This document shows positions 31,980-41,177 of a stretch of DNA of 64,000 bases, in pieces (position 1 is the stretch's first letter; every line of letters begins with the position of its first letter). The notes beneath the pieces are model-generated. The model did not search any database and was not told where the DNA came from. It saw nothing but the letters and a program-made list of their open reading frames with translations. The DNA comes from SIG77 sp045589595 (GTDB taxonomy: Bacteria > Verrucomicrobiota > Lentisphaeria > Victivallales > UBA1829): contig JAZNPK010000032.1 in assembly GCA_045589595.1 (NCBI GenBank), forward strand, positions 1-64,000, read 5' to 3'. Position numbers and translations under genes: made by a program.

Positions 31980-32069
31980 ATGCTGTAAAAGTTTTTATTG
32001 CTGACGCTGATGATGATTTTTTCGTTGACTTTTTATGCGGATAATCAAATCAGGATCCGGCAGAAATAA
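31980..32069 (+). pseudogene. Decayed 5' fragment of a surface-repeat protein gene
   Basis: The start of this fragment aligns with that of the gene at 26460: ATG CTG then TAA where the intact gene has AAA, followed by AAG and a still readable signal peptide (KFLLLTLMMIFSLTFYAD). The copy ends at a second stop at 32067. The nonsense codon at position 3 and the loss of everything after the signal show that it is a remnant. Confidence 0.7.
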
Positions 32070-32086
32070 GGAAATCACGATCCATT

Positions 32087-32524
32087 ATGAAAATGCTCCT
32101 GAAAACAAATTGGCAAATCATGCACAAGCCTTTGATCGTGTGCAGTATCATACCATTTGCAATGACGCTTGTTTTTACGATCCTGTGCATCGTTTCGCCA
32201 TCGCCCCGGGCAGAGGCGGATCCGTTGTTCCCCCCGTTGTTCTGTTTGGCTGTGTCTTTGCTGCTTGTTGCGTTCAATTATTTTATTTTTACTTCCATCC
32301 GGATTTCATTTGACGGGGAAAGGTTGACTTTTTATAAATTTTTTCTTCCGGTAAAAAGTTTTTCCGTCCGCGACATCGGATCCGTGGAATATTCGCCCCT
32401 GACGAAATATCTTATTATCGACCGGAAATACGCATTTGTCAGCCGCCTTTTTCCTGAAAATGAGATCGATGCCCTGCTGACAATGCTTTCTCAAAGTTAC
32501 GGCATCAGGACCGGCAAATTGTAA
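32087..32524 (+). CDS. Hypothetical membrane protein with PH-like tail
   Basis: A 145-residue protein with two membrane helices (about 15-38 and 47-70) followed by a 75-residue soluble region. The tail, ISFDGERLTFYKFFLPVKSFSVRDIGSVEY, looks like the start of a bacterial PH-like domain; this is a pattern judgement only. The ribosome-binding site is weak. The gene follows the pseudogene remnant and is the last of the export island. Confidence 0.55.
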   Translation: MKMLLKTNWQIMHKPLIVCSIIPFAMTLVFTILCIVSPSPRAEADPLFPPLFCLAVSLLLVAFNYFIFTSIRISFDGERLTFYKFFLPVKSFSVRDIGSVEYSPLTKYLIIDRKYAFVSRLFPENEIDALLTMLSQSYGIRTGKL

Positions 32525-32568
32525 CGCGTTGTATGGCATGGTGTTAGCGCAATATTTATGATTCCGGC

Positions 32569-32597
32569 TTGACAGGGGCGCAACATTACAGTATATT
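32569..32597 (+). promoter_or_regulatory. Consensus promoter of arsR-like gene
   Basis: TTGACA (32569-32574), a 17-bp spacer, TATATT (32592-32597). ArsR proteins normally repress such a promoter by binding around the -10; I cannot define the operator with certainty. Confidence 0.8.
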
Positions 32598-32621
32598 ATG
32601 AAATGATGAAAGGATCTTTCC

Positions 32622-32999
32622 ATGGCAAATGACGCAACAAAAAATCTCGCTGATCTGGCGGAAGTCTTCAAGGCGCTGGGGCATCCGACGCGACTGTGGA
32701 TCGTCCGCAATCTTGCCAGAGGCGAGATGTGCGTCTGCGATTTTGTACAGGGGACCGGAGAGGAATTTTCAGCCGTCAGCCAACATCTGAATGTGTTGAA
32801 AAAAGCGCGCGTGGTCGAAGCGGAAAAACGGGGAAAACATATTTTTTACAGACTTGTTTACACCTGTATTCCGTGGCTGATCGACTGTATGGAAGCCCGC
32901 AATCATGTTCTTCAACTCTCCGGTGAAGAACAGGCCGCCCTGGCAGAAAAACAGCGTCAGACACTCATCGATCATCTCAAATCCCTGCCGTTGGAATAA
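32622..32999 (+). CDS. ArsR/SmtB-family metal-sensing repressor
   Basis: A 125-residue winged-helix repressor. The region FKALGHPTRLWIVRNLARGEMCVCDF carries the CVC pair of ArsR/CadC-type sensors in the alpha-3 helix, which binds thiophilic metals. SAVSQHLNVLKKARVV is the recognition helix, and GKHIFYRLV is the wing. Further metal ligands may come from the Cys and His residues in YTCIPWLIDCMEARNH. It lies 80 bp upstream of a CDF-family efflux gene, so it probably represses efflux until Zn, Cd or a similar ion accumulates. It has a consensus promoter of its own. Confidence 0.9.
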   Translation: MANDATKNLADLAEVFKALGHPTRLWIVRNLARGEMCVCDFVQGTGEEFSAVSQHLNVLKKARVVEAEKRGKHIFYRLVYTCIPWLIDCMEARNHVLQLSGEEQAALAEKQRQTLIDHLKSLPLE

Positions 33000-33079
33000 T
33001 TTTTTTGACTTTTATTTCAGTATTTTATAAAATGTTGACACGATCAGAAATTTGAACGCAACACGATTGGAGCAATTTT

Positions 33080-34000
33080 ATGGAAACAGCACATCAACAC
33101 CATCATCATACGCATCATCATCACCATCATCATACGGGATCCGATCCGGCAACGGGCAAAAGATTTATTGCTGCGATCGTGATCAATCTGATTTTCGTGG
33201 CAGGCGAATTTTATCTCGGATTTCATTACGGATCGGTTGGTCTGTTGGCTGATGCAGGACACAATGCAAGTGATGTGGCGGGGTTGTTGATCTCGCTCAT
33301 TGCGTTTTTCATGCTGAAAAAGCACGCCGGTCCCATTTTCACCTACGGTCATAAAAAAGCAACCGTTCTGGCGGCATTCATCAATTCGGTCCTGCTCATT
33401 GGCGCAGTGGGCGTCATCATTTATGAAAGTATTGAAAAACTTCTTCACGGATCCGCCGCTTCCGGGACTGCCATTATGATCACTGCCGGGATCGGGATCG
33501 CGGTGAACGGCTTTACGGTCGTTCTGCTTTCCAACGGAAAAGAACACGATCTGAATGTAAAAAGCGCCTATCTGCACATGCTCGCAGATACAATGGTGTC
33601 CTGCGGGGTGGTGATCTCCGGCGCGCTCATCATGTTCAGCCAATGGACCTGGATCGATCCCCTCATCGGGCTTTTCATTGCCGGTTTGATCCTGCGGACT
33701 TCGTGGAGCGGGTTCAGAGAAAGTATGATCCTCATTCTGGACGGCGTTCCCCATCAGATCGATACGGAACAACTGCGGCGGGAACTGTCAAACATCGATA
33801 ATGTGGATGATATACACCACATACACATCTGGGCGATCAGTACCACAGAAAACGCCCTGACGGCGCATGTGAAACTGCGGGATATGACTTTGCTGGAAAA
33901 GACAAAAAAGGATTTGAAAGCACTTTTACACCAGCTGCATATTTCCCACCCGACACTGGAATTTGAAAGCGGGGAGAATTGTTGCGACCGATGCTGTTAA
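33080..34000 (+). CDS. Cation diffusion facilitator (CzcD/ZitB-like) metal exporter
   Basis: A 306-residue inner-membrane exporter with six helices and a cytoplasmic C-terminal domain. The two metal-site HxxxD motifs are LLADAGHNASDV (helix 2) and HMLADTMVSCG (helix 5). The N-terminus is extremely His-rich (12 His in the first 18 residues), and the chain ends in a Cys-rich CCDRCC tail, both likely to bind metal. IHHIHIWAISTTENALTAH belongs to the cytoplasmic dimer domain. Zn2+ is the commonest substrate of this group. The neighbouring ArsR repressor supports metal-induced expression. A strong bidirectional hairpin follows. Confidence 0.93.
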   Translation: METAHQHHHHTHHHHHHHTGSDPATGKRFIAAIVINLIFVAGEFYLGFHYGSVGLLADAGHNASDVAGLLISLIAFFMLKKHAGPIFTYGHKKATVLAAFINSVLLIGAVGVIIYESIEKLLHGSAASGTAIMITAGIGIAVNGFTVVLLSNGKEHDLNVKSAYLHMLADTMVSCGVVISGALIMFSQWTWIDPLIGLFIAGLILRTSWSGFRESMILILDGVPHQIDTEQLRRELSNIDNVDDIHHIHIWAISTTENALTAHVKLRDMTLLEKTKKDLKALLHQLHISHPTLEFESGENCCDRCC

Positions 34001-34075
34001 AAAGGGGAAACGGAGTCGCGCCACGCCGTCATTTGCCATCCGTCAGATTTTAGAAATGACTGAGATATGACGAAA

Positions 34076-34122
34076 AGAATGACGGATCAGGCACAAAGTC
34101 CGATCCGTCATTCTTATTTTTT
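34076..34122. terminator. Bidirectional hairpin terminator, TGACGGA type
   Basis: A 13-bp perfect stem, AGAATGACGGATC (34076-34088) with GATCCGTCATTCT (34102-34114), then TATTTTTT. It separates the convergent CDF and flavoprotein genes. The core matches the hairpin at 25287-25310. Confidence 0.85.
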
Positions 34123-34133
34123 GCGTATTTTTG

Positions 34134-34748
34134 TCAGCGGATGAAACTGGTGGTGGCGCGTTCCTCCATCGCGGGGAAGGGGATCGCCGCCGCCGCTCTG
34201 GCATTGAGGAGATGCGCCATATTCCGCGCCAGGACCCGCATGGTTTGAAGTCCTTCCAGATCCTGTTTTACCTGTTCGGGTGTTGTGCCGTGGGTGGAGT
34301 TCCAGTACTGACTGGATACCACCGGCATCTGGAGCAGGGTAAAGTATTTGTTCAATCTGTCGAAGGCGGCACTTGCTCCGCCTCTGCGGCAGTTGACGAT
34401 ACAGGCTGCGGGTTTCCGCGCAAAAAGACTGCCCGCCGAAAAACAGACACGGTCCAGGATCGCGCAAAGGCTTCCTGCCGGACCCGCATAATACACCGGA
34501 GACCCGATGATCACAGCGTCTGCCGTTTTCATTTTTTCCACAAAGGCGGTGTAGAGTTCATCCTGAAACACACAAGTCCCTTTCTGTTTGCACTGATAAC
34601 AGGCGGCGCAGCCCTGAACCGGTTTATTTCCGATCCAGAAGATCTCGCTTTCCAGACCTTCCTGTTTCAATGTTTCCGCGATTTCCGAGAGAGATGTAAA
34701 AGTACAGCCCTTCTCGTGGGGACTTCCATTCACCAGTAAAACTTTCAT
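34134..34748 (-). CDS. Flavodoxin-fold NAD(P)H-dependent oxidoreductase
   Basis: A 204-residue protein of the NADPH-dependent FMN reductase family. The FMN phosphate loop is VNGSPHEKGCT (7-17), followed by GCAACYQCKQKGTCVFQDE, a Cys-containing segment characteristic of the iron-sulfur flavoprotein-like group, and GSPVYYAGPAGSL for the isoalloxazine contact. The four closely spaced Cys could bind a cluster. It probably reduces quinones, nitro compounds or azo compounds using FMN. It forms a single-gene unit on the minus strand. Confidence 0.87.
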   Translation of the reverse strand: MKVLLVNGSPHEKGCTFTSLSEIAETLKQEGLESEIFWIGNKPVQGCAACYQCKQKGTCVFQDELYTAFVEKMKTADAVIIGSPVYYAGPAGSLCAILDRVCFSAGSLFARKPAACIVNCRRGGASAAFDRLNKYFTLLQMPVVSSQYWNSTHGTTPEQVKQDLEGLQTMRVLARNMAHLLNARAAAAIPFPAMEERATTSFIR

Positions 34749-34882
34749 TCTGATCTCCTTATAAGAAACGCAGGGAACTGACTTCTGTTGAAGAGAGTCC
34801 TTTCCCTGCGGCTTGCTTTTGATAAAATTGCTGAAAGGACCGCCTCCGCAGAAGCGATCGGTATCAGATATATCTGCTCTTA

Positions 34883-35842
34883 TTATTCAGCTTTTTTATC
34901 GGGAATGGGCGTAGCAAACGTAATAACGCGCTGGGGGAAGGGGATATTCAAGCCGGCATCTTCGATGGTGGACTTGAGCTGTGCTTTGACCATCCAGTAC
35001 ACACCCCAGTAGTCTGCAGTAGTGGTCCAGAAACGGAGCGTCAGATTCACAGAGCTGTCCGCCAACTGATCCACAAGTACTTCCGGTGCAGGATCTTTCA
35101 CGATTTTTTCGTTGTTCATCATAAGAGCCTGGAGGATCTCCATACCCTTTGCCAGGGAATCGCCGTATGCGATACCGACGGTGATATCAGCACGGCGGAG
35201 CGCATTGCGGGAATAATTTTTGATGGGTGTTCCGAAGATGGCGCTGTTGGGAACAGAAACAAAAATACCATCGACCGTCATCAGGATGGTGGAGAAAAGG
35301 CACATCTGTTCAATGGTGCCGCTGACAGAACCGCAATCCACATAGTCACCTTTTCTGTAGGGACGGAGGATCAGCAGCATGAGACCTGCAGCGATATTGC
35401 CGAGGGAATCTTTCATCGCCAGAGCGATCGCCAGACCTGCGGCACCGAGGACCGTGAGGATACTCGCAGTATTGACGCCGTAGAGGTCGAGAACGATCAG
35501 GAATGTCAGCAGCCAGATAATGGTTCTTGCGATCCCGTAAAGGACTTTACCGACAGAATCATCACCATCGGCAACTTTAGCAGTAACTTTCATGATCATT
35601 TTTTTTGTGATTTTTGCAAAGATCCATGCAAGGATCACAACGATCACGCTCAAAATCAATGCCTGACCGAGATCAATGAGTTTGTCCTGATTGTTTTCCC
35701 ACAATTCACGGATCAAATCATCAGCTTCACGATCATGAATCGTATTCATGACTTCATCAACTGTATCGATGACTTTGTCAGCCGTAGAGGTTTCCTGAAC
35801 TGCATCGATTACCTTGTCAGCCGTGGCGGTTTCCTGCGACAT
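34883..35842 (-). CDS. mscS: MscS-family mechanosensitive channel
   Basis: A 319-residue small-conductance mechanosensitive channel. Three membrane helices precede the beta domain; the pore helix is visible in LTVLGAAGLAIALAMKDSLGNIAAGLMLL, with the Gly/Ala packing pattern of MscS TM3, followed by RPYRKGDYVD. The cytoplasmic alpha/beta vestibule follows. The N-terminus before TM1 carries two copies of a TADKVID motif (ATADKVIDAVQET, then STADKVIDTVDEV), an acidic extension that most MscS proteins lack. The channel relieves turgor after osmotic downshift. Promoter at 35896-35923. Confidence 0.92.
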   Translation of the reverse strand: MSQETATADKVIDAVQETSTADKVIDTVDEVMNTIHDREADDLIRELWENNQDKLIDLGQALILSVIVVILAWIFAKITKKMIMKVTAKVADGDDSVGKVLYGIARTIIWLLTFLIVLDLYGVNTASILTVLGAAGLAIALAMKDSLGNIAAGLMLLILRPYRKGDYVDCGSVSGTIEQMCLFSTILMTVDGIFVSVPNSAIFGTPIKNYSRNALRRADITVGIAYGDSLAKGMEILQALMMNNEKIVKDPAPEVLVDQLADSSVNLTLRFWTTTADYWGVYWMVKAQLKSTIEDAGLNIPFPQRVITFATPIPDKKAE

Positions 35843-35895
35843 TTCTGCTCCTTTAATATTTTGTTTTTTCGTATAGAGGGTTAAGTTGCAGTGTT

Positions 35896-35923
35896 ACAAT
35901 AGCATCTGTTTTTTGAAAAGCAA
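35896..35923 (-). promoter_or_regulatory. sigma70-like promoter of mscS
   Basis: On the minus strand: TTGCTT (35923-35918), a 16-bp spacer, TATTGT (35901-35896). The ribosome-binding site AAGGAG is further down. Confidence 0.55.
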
Positions 35924-35932
35924 ACGGAAAAA

Positions 35933-37669
35933 TTATTTTTCTGAAAGAAGAACCTTTTGCAGCGGTGCCTGAGGACGGGGGATGTTCTTTTTATCAATGC
36001 TGGAAAAATCCGCAAAGAAAATATAGATCGCCGCCACAATAAGCAGGAGAACGACGCCGGTATGGACCGCATATTTCCATGGTGTCATATCGGTTGCCTT
36101 TGCATCCAGCGGTTCATAAGGCACTTTCCGGGGAGCAAATTTACCTGCCAGCAGCATAAATACCACCAGGATCAGGAATACCAGTGCCACGAAATGATAT
36201 TCGTTCATATATTCGGGAATTTTGTTGAATGGCGGCACAAAATATCCCATTGCGATAAGAACGATCCCGGCAATGAGTGCGATCTCCGCTGCGAAAGCCG
36301 GTACTTTTTTCGTCATCATCCCGACAACGACAACGGTCAGGATCGGAATAAAATAAATGGCGTTCATTTTCTGAAGATATCCGAAAATACCGCCAGTTTC
36401 CGCAAGCAGGGGAGCCACGATCACGGAAATAACGGTAATGATCACTCCGAACCATCTGCCGGTTTTCACCACTTTGTGATCGGGTGCATCTTTGCAGATC
36501 AGCCCTTTATAGATCCCGAGACTGAACAGTGTGCAGGTGCTGTTCAATGCAGAATTGAAACTGGAAAGAATGGCACCGAGCAGGACGGCGGCAAAAAATC
36601 CCGTCAGCCAGTCCGGCAGTACAAAATTGACCAGAGAGCCGTATGCTTTGTCGGAGGGCAGCACACCATCCGCGCCGATGTTCGCCAGATTGAATCCCTT
36701 TGTGACCATGATCGCCGCAATAATGCCGGGAACGACCAGATAAATGGGACCGAGCAGCTTCAGGAAACCTGTCAGAAGAACACCTTTCTGTCCTTCCCCC
36801 AGAGATTTTGCGCCGAAAGTACGCTGAATGATCTGCTGATTGGTACACCAGTAAAAAGTATTGATCAGGAAAATCCCGGTGAACAGCGAAAAGAAAGGCG
36901 TCTTTGCATCATTTGAACCGATGGAATTGAGTCTGCCGGTCGCTTCCGCTTCTTCCACAAAGGTGGAGATCCCCCGTGAAAAATCACCGCTTCCGGGCAG
37001 GATGGTACCGGTGGGATCGGGCGTTCCGCCCAGAGCATAAAACGCATAATAAGTAATGATAAGTCCGCCGGCAAGTAAACCGATCCCGTTCAGTGTATCC
37101 GAGATGGCGCATGTACTCAAACCGCCCCAGATCGCATAAAGAGAACCGATCACCGCCACAACGATCACGAGACACCAGAGTGCCTGTGTATCTGATGTAA
37201 AACCGATCATGGAATGAAGATCCAGCACATCCAGCATCCCTCTTGCTCCGGTATAAAGGATAATAGGCAGCAGGATCACGGCATAAGCTGAAAGAAAGAT
37301 GATATTACAGATGAGTTCCGCTCTTCTGTTGAACCGCTGCGCCAGAAATTCAGGTACAGTCGTAATACCGGCACGGAGAAATTTGGGCAGGAAAAACAAT
37401 GCCATCATCACCAGAGCCACCACAGCCATCACTTCCCACGCCATCACGGAAAGACCGTCGGTAAAAGCGTCTCCGTTCAAGCCCACCATCTGTTCTGTGG
37501 AGAGATTTGTCAGCAGCAATGATCCGGCAATAAACGGGAATGTGAGAGATCTTCCCGCCAGAAAAAATCCGTCGTTGCTTTCATAGTTGTTTTTGCGCGT
37601 CATGAACCACGTCAGAAACGCCACAAGCCCGGTAAAAAGCAGAAATGATGAAATGGTCACAGCAAACAT
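35933..37669 (-). CDS. Sodium:solute symporter (SSS/SLC5 family)
   Basis: A 578-residue transporter with about 14 helices. The family shows in NNYESNDGFFLAGRSLTFPFIAGSLLLTNLS near the N-terminus, GIFLINTFYWCTNQQIIQRTFGAKS, and the Na+-site helix region LSSFNSALNSTCTLFS. These proteins take up sugars, inositol, amino acids or vitamins with Na+; the sugar (SGLT-like) subgroup seems nearest because of the WCTNQQIIQRT motif. It is a single-gene unit between thiI and mscS. A Na+-coupled uptake system fits the possible Na+-type V-ATPase at 55.4-62.8 kb. Confidence 0.9.
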   Translation of the reverse strand: MFAVTISSFLLFTGLVAFLTWFMTRKNNYESNDGFFLAGRSLTFPFIAGSLLLTNLSTEQMVGLNGDAFTDGLSVMAWEVMAVVALVMMALFFLPKFLRAGITTVPEFLAQRFNRRAELICNIIFLSAYAVILLPIILYTGARGMLDVLDLHSMIGFTSDTQALWCLVIVVAVIGSLYAIWGGLSTCAISDTLNGIGLLAGGLIITYYAFYALGGTPDPTGTILPGSGDFSRGISTFVEEAEATGRLNSIGSNDAKTPFFSLFTGIFLINTFYWCTNQQIIQRTFGAKSLGEGQKGVLLTGFLKLLGPIYLVVPGIIAAIMVTKGFNLANIGADGVLPSDKAYGSLVNFVLPDWLTGFFAAVLLGAILSSFNSALNSTCTLFSLGIYKGLICKDAPDHKVVKTGRWFGVIITVISVIVAPLLAETGGIFGYLQKMNAIYFIPILTVVVVGMMTKKVPAFAAEIALIAGIVLIAMGYFVPPFNKIPEYMNEYHFVALVFLILVVFMLLAGKFAPRKVPYEPLDAKATDMTPWKYAVHTGVVLLLIVAAIYIFFADFSSIDKKNIPRPQAPLQKVLLSEK

Positions 37670-37736
37670 ATCGATCTCCTTTCTGAATCAATGTTATTCT
37701 CTTATGACATCATTTGTAATCTGTTGTGTCACAGTG

Positions 37737-38954
37737 TTATGCCATTTCCGGTATTTCTACTTTTTCGATGCTGTTGAATGCGTTCTGCAATGCGTCTTCC
37801 AGATCGGGTATTTTGGATTCCTCCCATTCAGCGGTATGGAGTTTTGCATGAAGAACGGGCGAATCCGGAGCAAAGACCGTACAGCTGTCCGCCATCGGTT
37901 CGATGGAAATATTGAATGTATCCATGGCAACAGCGCGTTCGATGGTCTCATTTTTATCCATACCGCAGAGCGGCCGCAGGATGAGGTAATCAGTTGACCG
38001 GTCGATTACACTCATATTTTCGATGGTCTGACTTGCGACCTGTCCGGCAGCTTCACCAGTCACGATAGCGGCAAGGTTGTTCCGGCTGCAGAGCATACCA
38101 GCGATACGCATCATCATCCGGCGGTACAGAACTGTACGGAATTTCGGCGTACAATGATCCCGGATCAGTTTCTGGATCTCAGAAATATTGCAGGCATAAA
38201 GATTTCCGGCTTTCTGCCACCGGTTCAGAACAGCGGCGAGACGGGCAACTTTTTCCACAGATTCCATCGGCGTATACGGGAAGGAATGGAATGTCAGATA
38301 ATCCACATGGCATCCCCGTTTCATCATCATATTGCATGCGACGGGGGAATCGATCCCGCCCGACAGCAGCGCGAGGACCGGTGAATTGCTTCCGGTCGGC
38401 AGTCCGCCCGGCGCTTTGATCGTTTCATAATAAACGATGGCAGTCTGTTCCCGCATTTCGATGCCGATGGAAATATCCGGCTGCTCAAGATCCACACAGA
38501 TGCGGTCGCCGTACATGGCATCGATGAGCGTGGCAATTTCGATTTCGATCCCTTTGGAATCCAACGGAAAAGATTTATCGCTGCGGCGCGCTCTGGAACG
38601 GAATTTTACCGGACCGGCTGCCATTTTCTGTTCAAAATAAAAGGGTGCGGACTTTCTGACCATTTCTTTCACTTCTTCCATATCCGGTTTTCCTTCCAGA
38701 CAGAAAGAAAAAGAATCCAGTCCGAAACAGCGTTTCAATGCGTCGGAAATGCGGTTGGATTCCTCATCGGTAAACTCCGATCTGTCAGTTTTATACAGAA
38801 AGATCCTGCCTCTGATCCGGGATGCTTTGATATCGCAGATGCCGGAACAGAAATAACGGATATTTTCCAGCAGTCTGTTTTCAAACATGGACCGGTTATG
38901 ACCTTTGGTTGCGATCTCGTTGTAGCGGCAGATGATGGTGTTGAAAATGCTCAT
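37737..38954 (-). CDS. thiI: tRNA 4-thiouridine synthetase ThiI (without rhodanese domain)
   Basis: A 405-residue enzyme that activates U8 of tRNA by adenylation for sulfur insertion and can contribute sulfur to thiamine synthesis. The order is ferredoxin-like N-domain (IICRYNEIATKGHNRSMFE), THUMP domain (about 60-165) and PP-loop ATPase LLSGGIDSPVACNMM. The E. coli enzyme has an extra C-terminal rhodanese domain of about 90 residues; this one ends after the PP-loop domain, as in many bacteria and archaea, and must receive sulfur from another carrier. It lies 18 bp downstream of recF and is probably cotranscribed with dnaN-recF. Confidence 0.93.
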   Translation of the reverse strand: MSIFNTIICRYNEIATKGHNRSMFENRLLENIRYFCSGICDIKASRIRGRIFLYKTDRSEFTDEESNRISDALKRCFGLDSFSFCLEGKPDMEEVKEMVRKSAPFYFEQKMAAGPVKFRSRARRSDKSFPLDSKGIEIEIATLIDAMYGDRICVDLEQPDISIGIEMREQTAIVYYETIKAPGGLPTGSNSPVLALLSGGIDSPVACNMMMKRGCHVDYLTFHSFPYTPMESVEKVARLAAVLNRWQKAGNLYACNISEIQKLIRDHCTPKFRTVLYRRMMMRIAGMLCSRNNLAAIVTGEAAGQVASQTIENMSVIDRSTDYLILRPLCGMDKNETIERAVAMDTFNISIEPMADSCTVFAPDSPVLHAKLHTAEWEESKIPDLEDALQNAFNSIEKVEIPEMA

Positions 38955-38972
38955 GTTGTCTGATCCTGCATT

Positions 38973-40058
38973 TTATATTGCTTTTCCGGCAGAAAGTGTA
39001 ATGATCTGCGACCGGTTGAATATGGGCGTATTATCAATATCTGTAAAGGCAAAAAAGAGTTGTCCGGCAGTCTGGATCTTTTCAAAGAACGCATTTTTTG
39101 TGCGGTAATCCAGATCACCGGTGGCATCGTCCACGATCACAACGGTATTGCCTCTGGGCGATACGATATCGAATTGCGCCATTTTCAGAGCGAAAGATGC
39201 GATCCGTTTCTGACCGTTTGAACCGTAGATCCGTAAATTTTTATCGTTGGCAATGAAATCAAAATCATCCAGCTGCGGTCCTGCTGCTGTGAATCCCCGT
39301 GTCCGGTCATATTCAATGCGGCTTTCCAGTCTGTTCAAAAATGATGACGGATCTTCTGTATCTTTTGATGCGCGCATCCGGACGGAAAATTTTGCAAATT
39401 CGGGTCTGATCCGTTCAAATATCTGCCGCATGGAATCGGTCAGGAACTTTGCATAAAGATTTCTTTTCTGCACGATCATGGATCCGTTTTGAGCGAGAAT
39501 GGGGTGATAACTGCGCAATATTTCCGGATCATATTTTTCAGAACGCAGCAGAAAATTCCGCACTTTCAATGCCGATGAATATTGTTGAAGTGCAGTAAAA
39601 TATTCTTTATCCACACTGGAAATGAACATATCGAAAAATCTGCGACGCAACAGAGAAGTTCCCCCGATGATATTGTTATCATCAGGCAGAAAAGCAATAG
39701 TGTTGACCCTTCCGGTAAAATCACTGGCTTTGGAAACGGGTACGCCATCCACAGAAAGACGCCGTGTCTGTGCTGCTTCCAGTTCCAGGTGTGTGTTCCA
39801 TTTTCCGCCGGTCAATTCACAGGCAAGCCGGAAACTTTCTGTGCCGAGTTTCCGCAGTTCCGCAGTTTTGACCGTGCGGAAGGAACGCAGGTTCGCCAGA
39901 TAAAAAACAGCCTCAAGAACAGATGTCTTTCCCTGTCCGTTCGCCCCGGAAACTATTACCGACGGCGATTCAAATTTCAGATCAAGTGAACTGAAATTCC
40001 GGAAATTTTCAAGTAAGATCCTGCTGATCATCTGAAGTCTGCAGGGAAGATTTTTCAT
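38973..40058 (-). CDS. recF: DNA replication and repair protein RecF
   Basis: A 361-residue SMC-like ATPase that loads RecA at gapped DNA. The Walker A motif is SGANGQGKTSVLEA; the Walker B region is VVIVDDATGDLD, and the N-terminus shows the standard LENFRNFSSLDLKF. The length is normal. Two starts are possible: the ATG at 40058, or the ATG at 40031 (MISRILLEN), which matches the usual RecF N-terminus better. It lies 21 bp after dnaN, the common dnaN-recF order, with thiI following in place of the more usual gyrB. Confidence 0.93.
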   Translation of the reverse strand: MKNLPCRLQMISRILLENFRNFSSLDLKFESPSVIVSGANGQGKTSVLEAVFYLANLRSFRTVKTAELRKLGTESFRLACELTGGKWNTHLELEAAQTRRLSVDGVPVSKASDFTGRVNTIAFLPDDNNIIGGTSLLRRRFFDMFISSVDKEYFTALQQYSSALKVRNFLLRSEKYDPEILRSYHPILAQNGSMIVQKRNLYAKFLTDSMRQIFERIRPEFAKFSVRMRASKDTEDPSSFLNRLESRIEYDRTRGFTAAGPQLDDFDFIANDKNLRIYGSNGQKRIASFALKMAQFDIVSPRGNTVVIVDDATGDLDYRTKNAFFEKIQTAGQLFFAFTDIDNTPIFNRSQIITLSAGKAI

Positions 40059-40079
40059 CTTCCCCGCAATCCTCGCAGA

Positions 40080-41177
40080 TTATTTATTGCGCATAGGCAT
40101 AATGACGTAAAGGAAACCGTCACCGCTTTCAATGGCAATGGGGCTGACCACATCGTTGATCTTCAGGACAACTTTTTCCACCGGCAGGTGTTTGAAGGGA
40201 TCCAGAAGGAAATTGGGGTTGAACGATGCAGACATTTTTTCGTCTTCGTATGCAATATCAATGGATTCGCTGCCTTCACCGATGGAGCTGTTTGCTTCAA
40301 AGAGAAGTTTATTGGCATCGAATGTGAGTTTGATATTGGGGGAGGAGGCTTCGGAAAGCGTCACACTCAGGATCTCAATGGCATAAATAAACGGTTCAGC
40401 CGGCAGATCAATGGTCTTTTTGAAGGAATTCGGGATGACCTGACGGTAGTTCGGGTATGTGCCTTCGATCAGTTTGGAAATAATCACTGTTCCATCCACG
40501 CGGAATGTGATCTGTTTTTCGCCGATCTCGATCAGAACATCACCTTCAGAACCGATGATGCGTTTGAGTTCATTGGCGGATTTCAGCGTAATAATGATAT
40601 CACCGTCTTCACCGGTGGGTGCTTCTTCCAGGGAGCGTTCCACCAGCGCAAGGCGTTTGCCGTCGGTGGCAACTGCTGTGATCTTGCTTTCTTTAATGGA
40701 GAAGAGGATGCCCTGCAGAACTTTACGGGAATCATCCGTACTTGCAGCATAAGAAATACGATCCAGGATCGCTGCCATTTCGTTCTGTTTGATCTTCACA
40801 TTTCTGGTAACTTCAAATTCCGGGGAAACGGGGAAGTCATCCGGGTTCAGACCCAGCAGCATAATGGACACTGTGCCGCACTGAATGGTGGAATGATGAT
40901 TTTCATTGCTGTCGATCGTCACCACGCCGTTGCGGAACTTTGAAACAAGACCCAGCAGTTTTTTAGCGGGCAGAGTGGTTTTGCCGGCTTCTTCCACTTC
41001 AGCTTCCATTTCTGTGGTAAGACGCAATTCAAGATCTGTTGTTGTAAGAGTCAGTTTGCCGTCTGCAGCTTCCATCAGCACGTTGGCAAGAACGGGCAGA
41101 GTGGTACGGCTTCCAATGATGTTGCTGACTTTCTGAAGTGCTTTCAGAAAACTTTCCTTCTGGACTTTGATTTTCAT
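40080..41177 (-). CDS. dnaN: DNA polymerase III beta clamp
   Basis: A 365-residue sliding clamp subunit with three repeated domains, a full-length normal example. Recognisable segments are FLKALQKVSNIIGSRTTLPVLANVLMEA (domain 1), ILDRISYAASTDDSRKVLQGI (domain 2), and the C-terminal YVIMPMR. It forms a ring that tethers the polymerase and binds clamp-binding motifs of many partners. It is the first gene of a dnaN-recF-thiI run. The region upstream, toward the divergent gmhA-like gene, carries DnaA-box-like repeats, but no dnaA gene is in the window. Confidence 0.97.
   Translation of the reverse strand: MKIKVQKESFLKALQKVSNIIGSRTTLPVLANVLMEAADGKLTLTTTDLELRLTTEMEAEVEEAGKTTLPAKKLLGLVSKFRNGVVTIDSNENHHSTIQCGTVSIMLLGLNPDDFPVSPEFEVTRNVKIKQNEMAAILDRISYAASTDDSRKVLQGILFSIKESKITAVATDGKRLALVERSLEEAPTGEDGDIIITLKSANELKRIIGSEGDVLIEIGEKQITFRVDGTVIISKLIEGTYPNYRQVIPNSFKKTIDLPAEPFIYAIEILSVTLSEASSPNIKLTFDANKLLFEANSSIGEGSESIDIAYEDEKMSASFNPNFLLDPFKHLPVEKVVLKINDVVSPIAIESGDGFLYVIMPMRNK

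Noticed and set aside
33080..33140. His-repeat at the CDF N-terminus as a possible cloning artefact
   Set aside because: The His run is interrupted by Thr, uses natural CAT/CAC mixtures and is typical of zinc exporters of this family.
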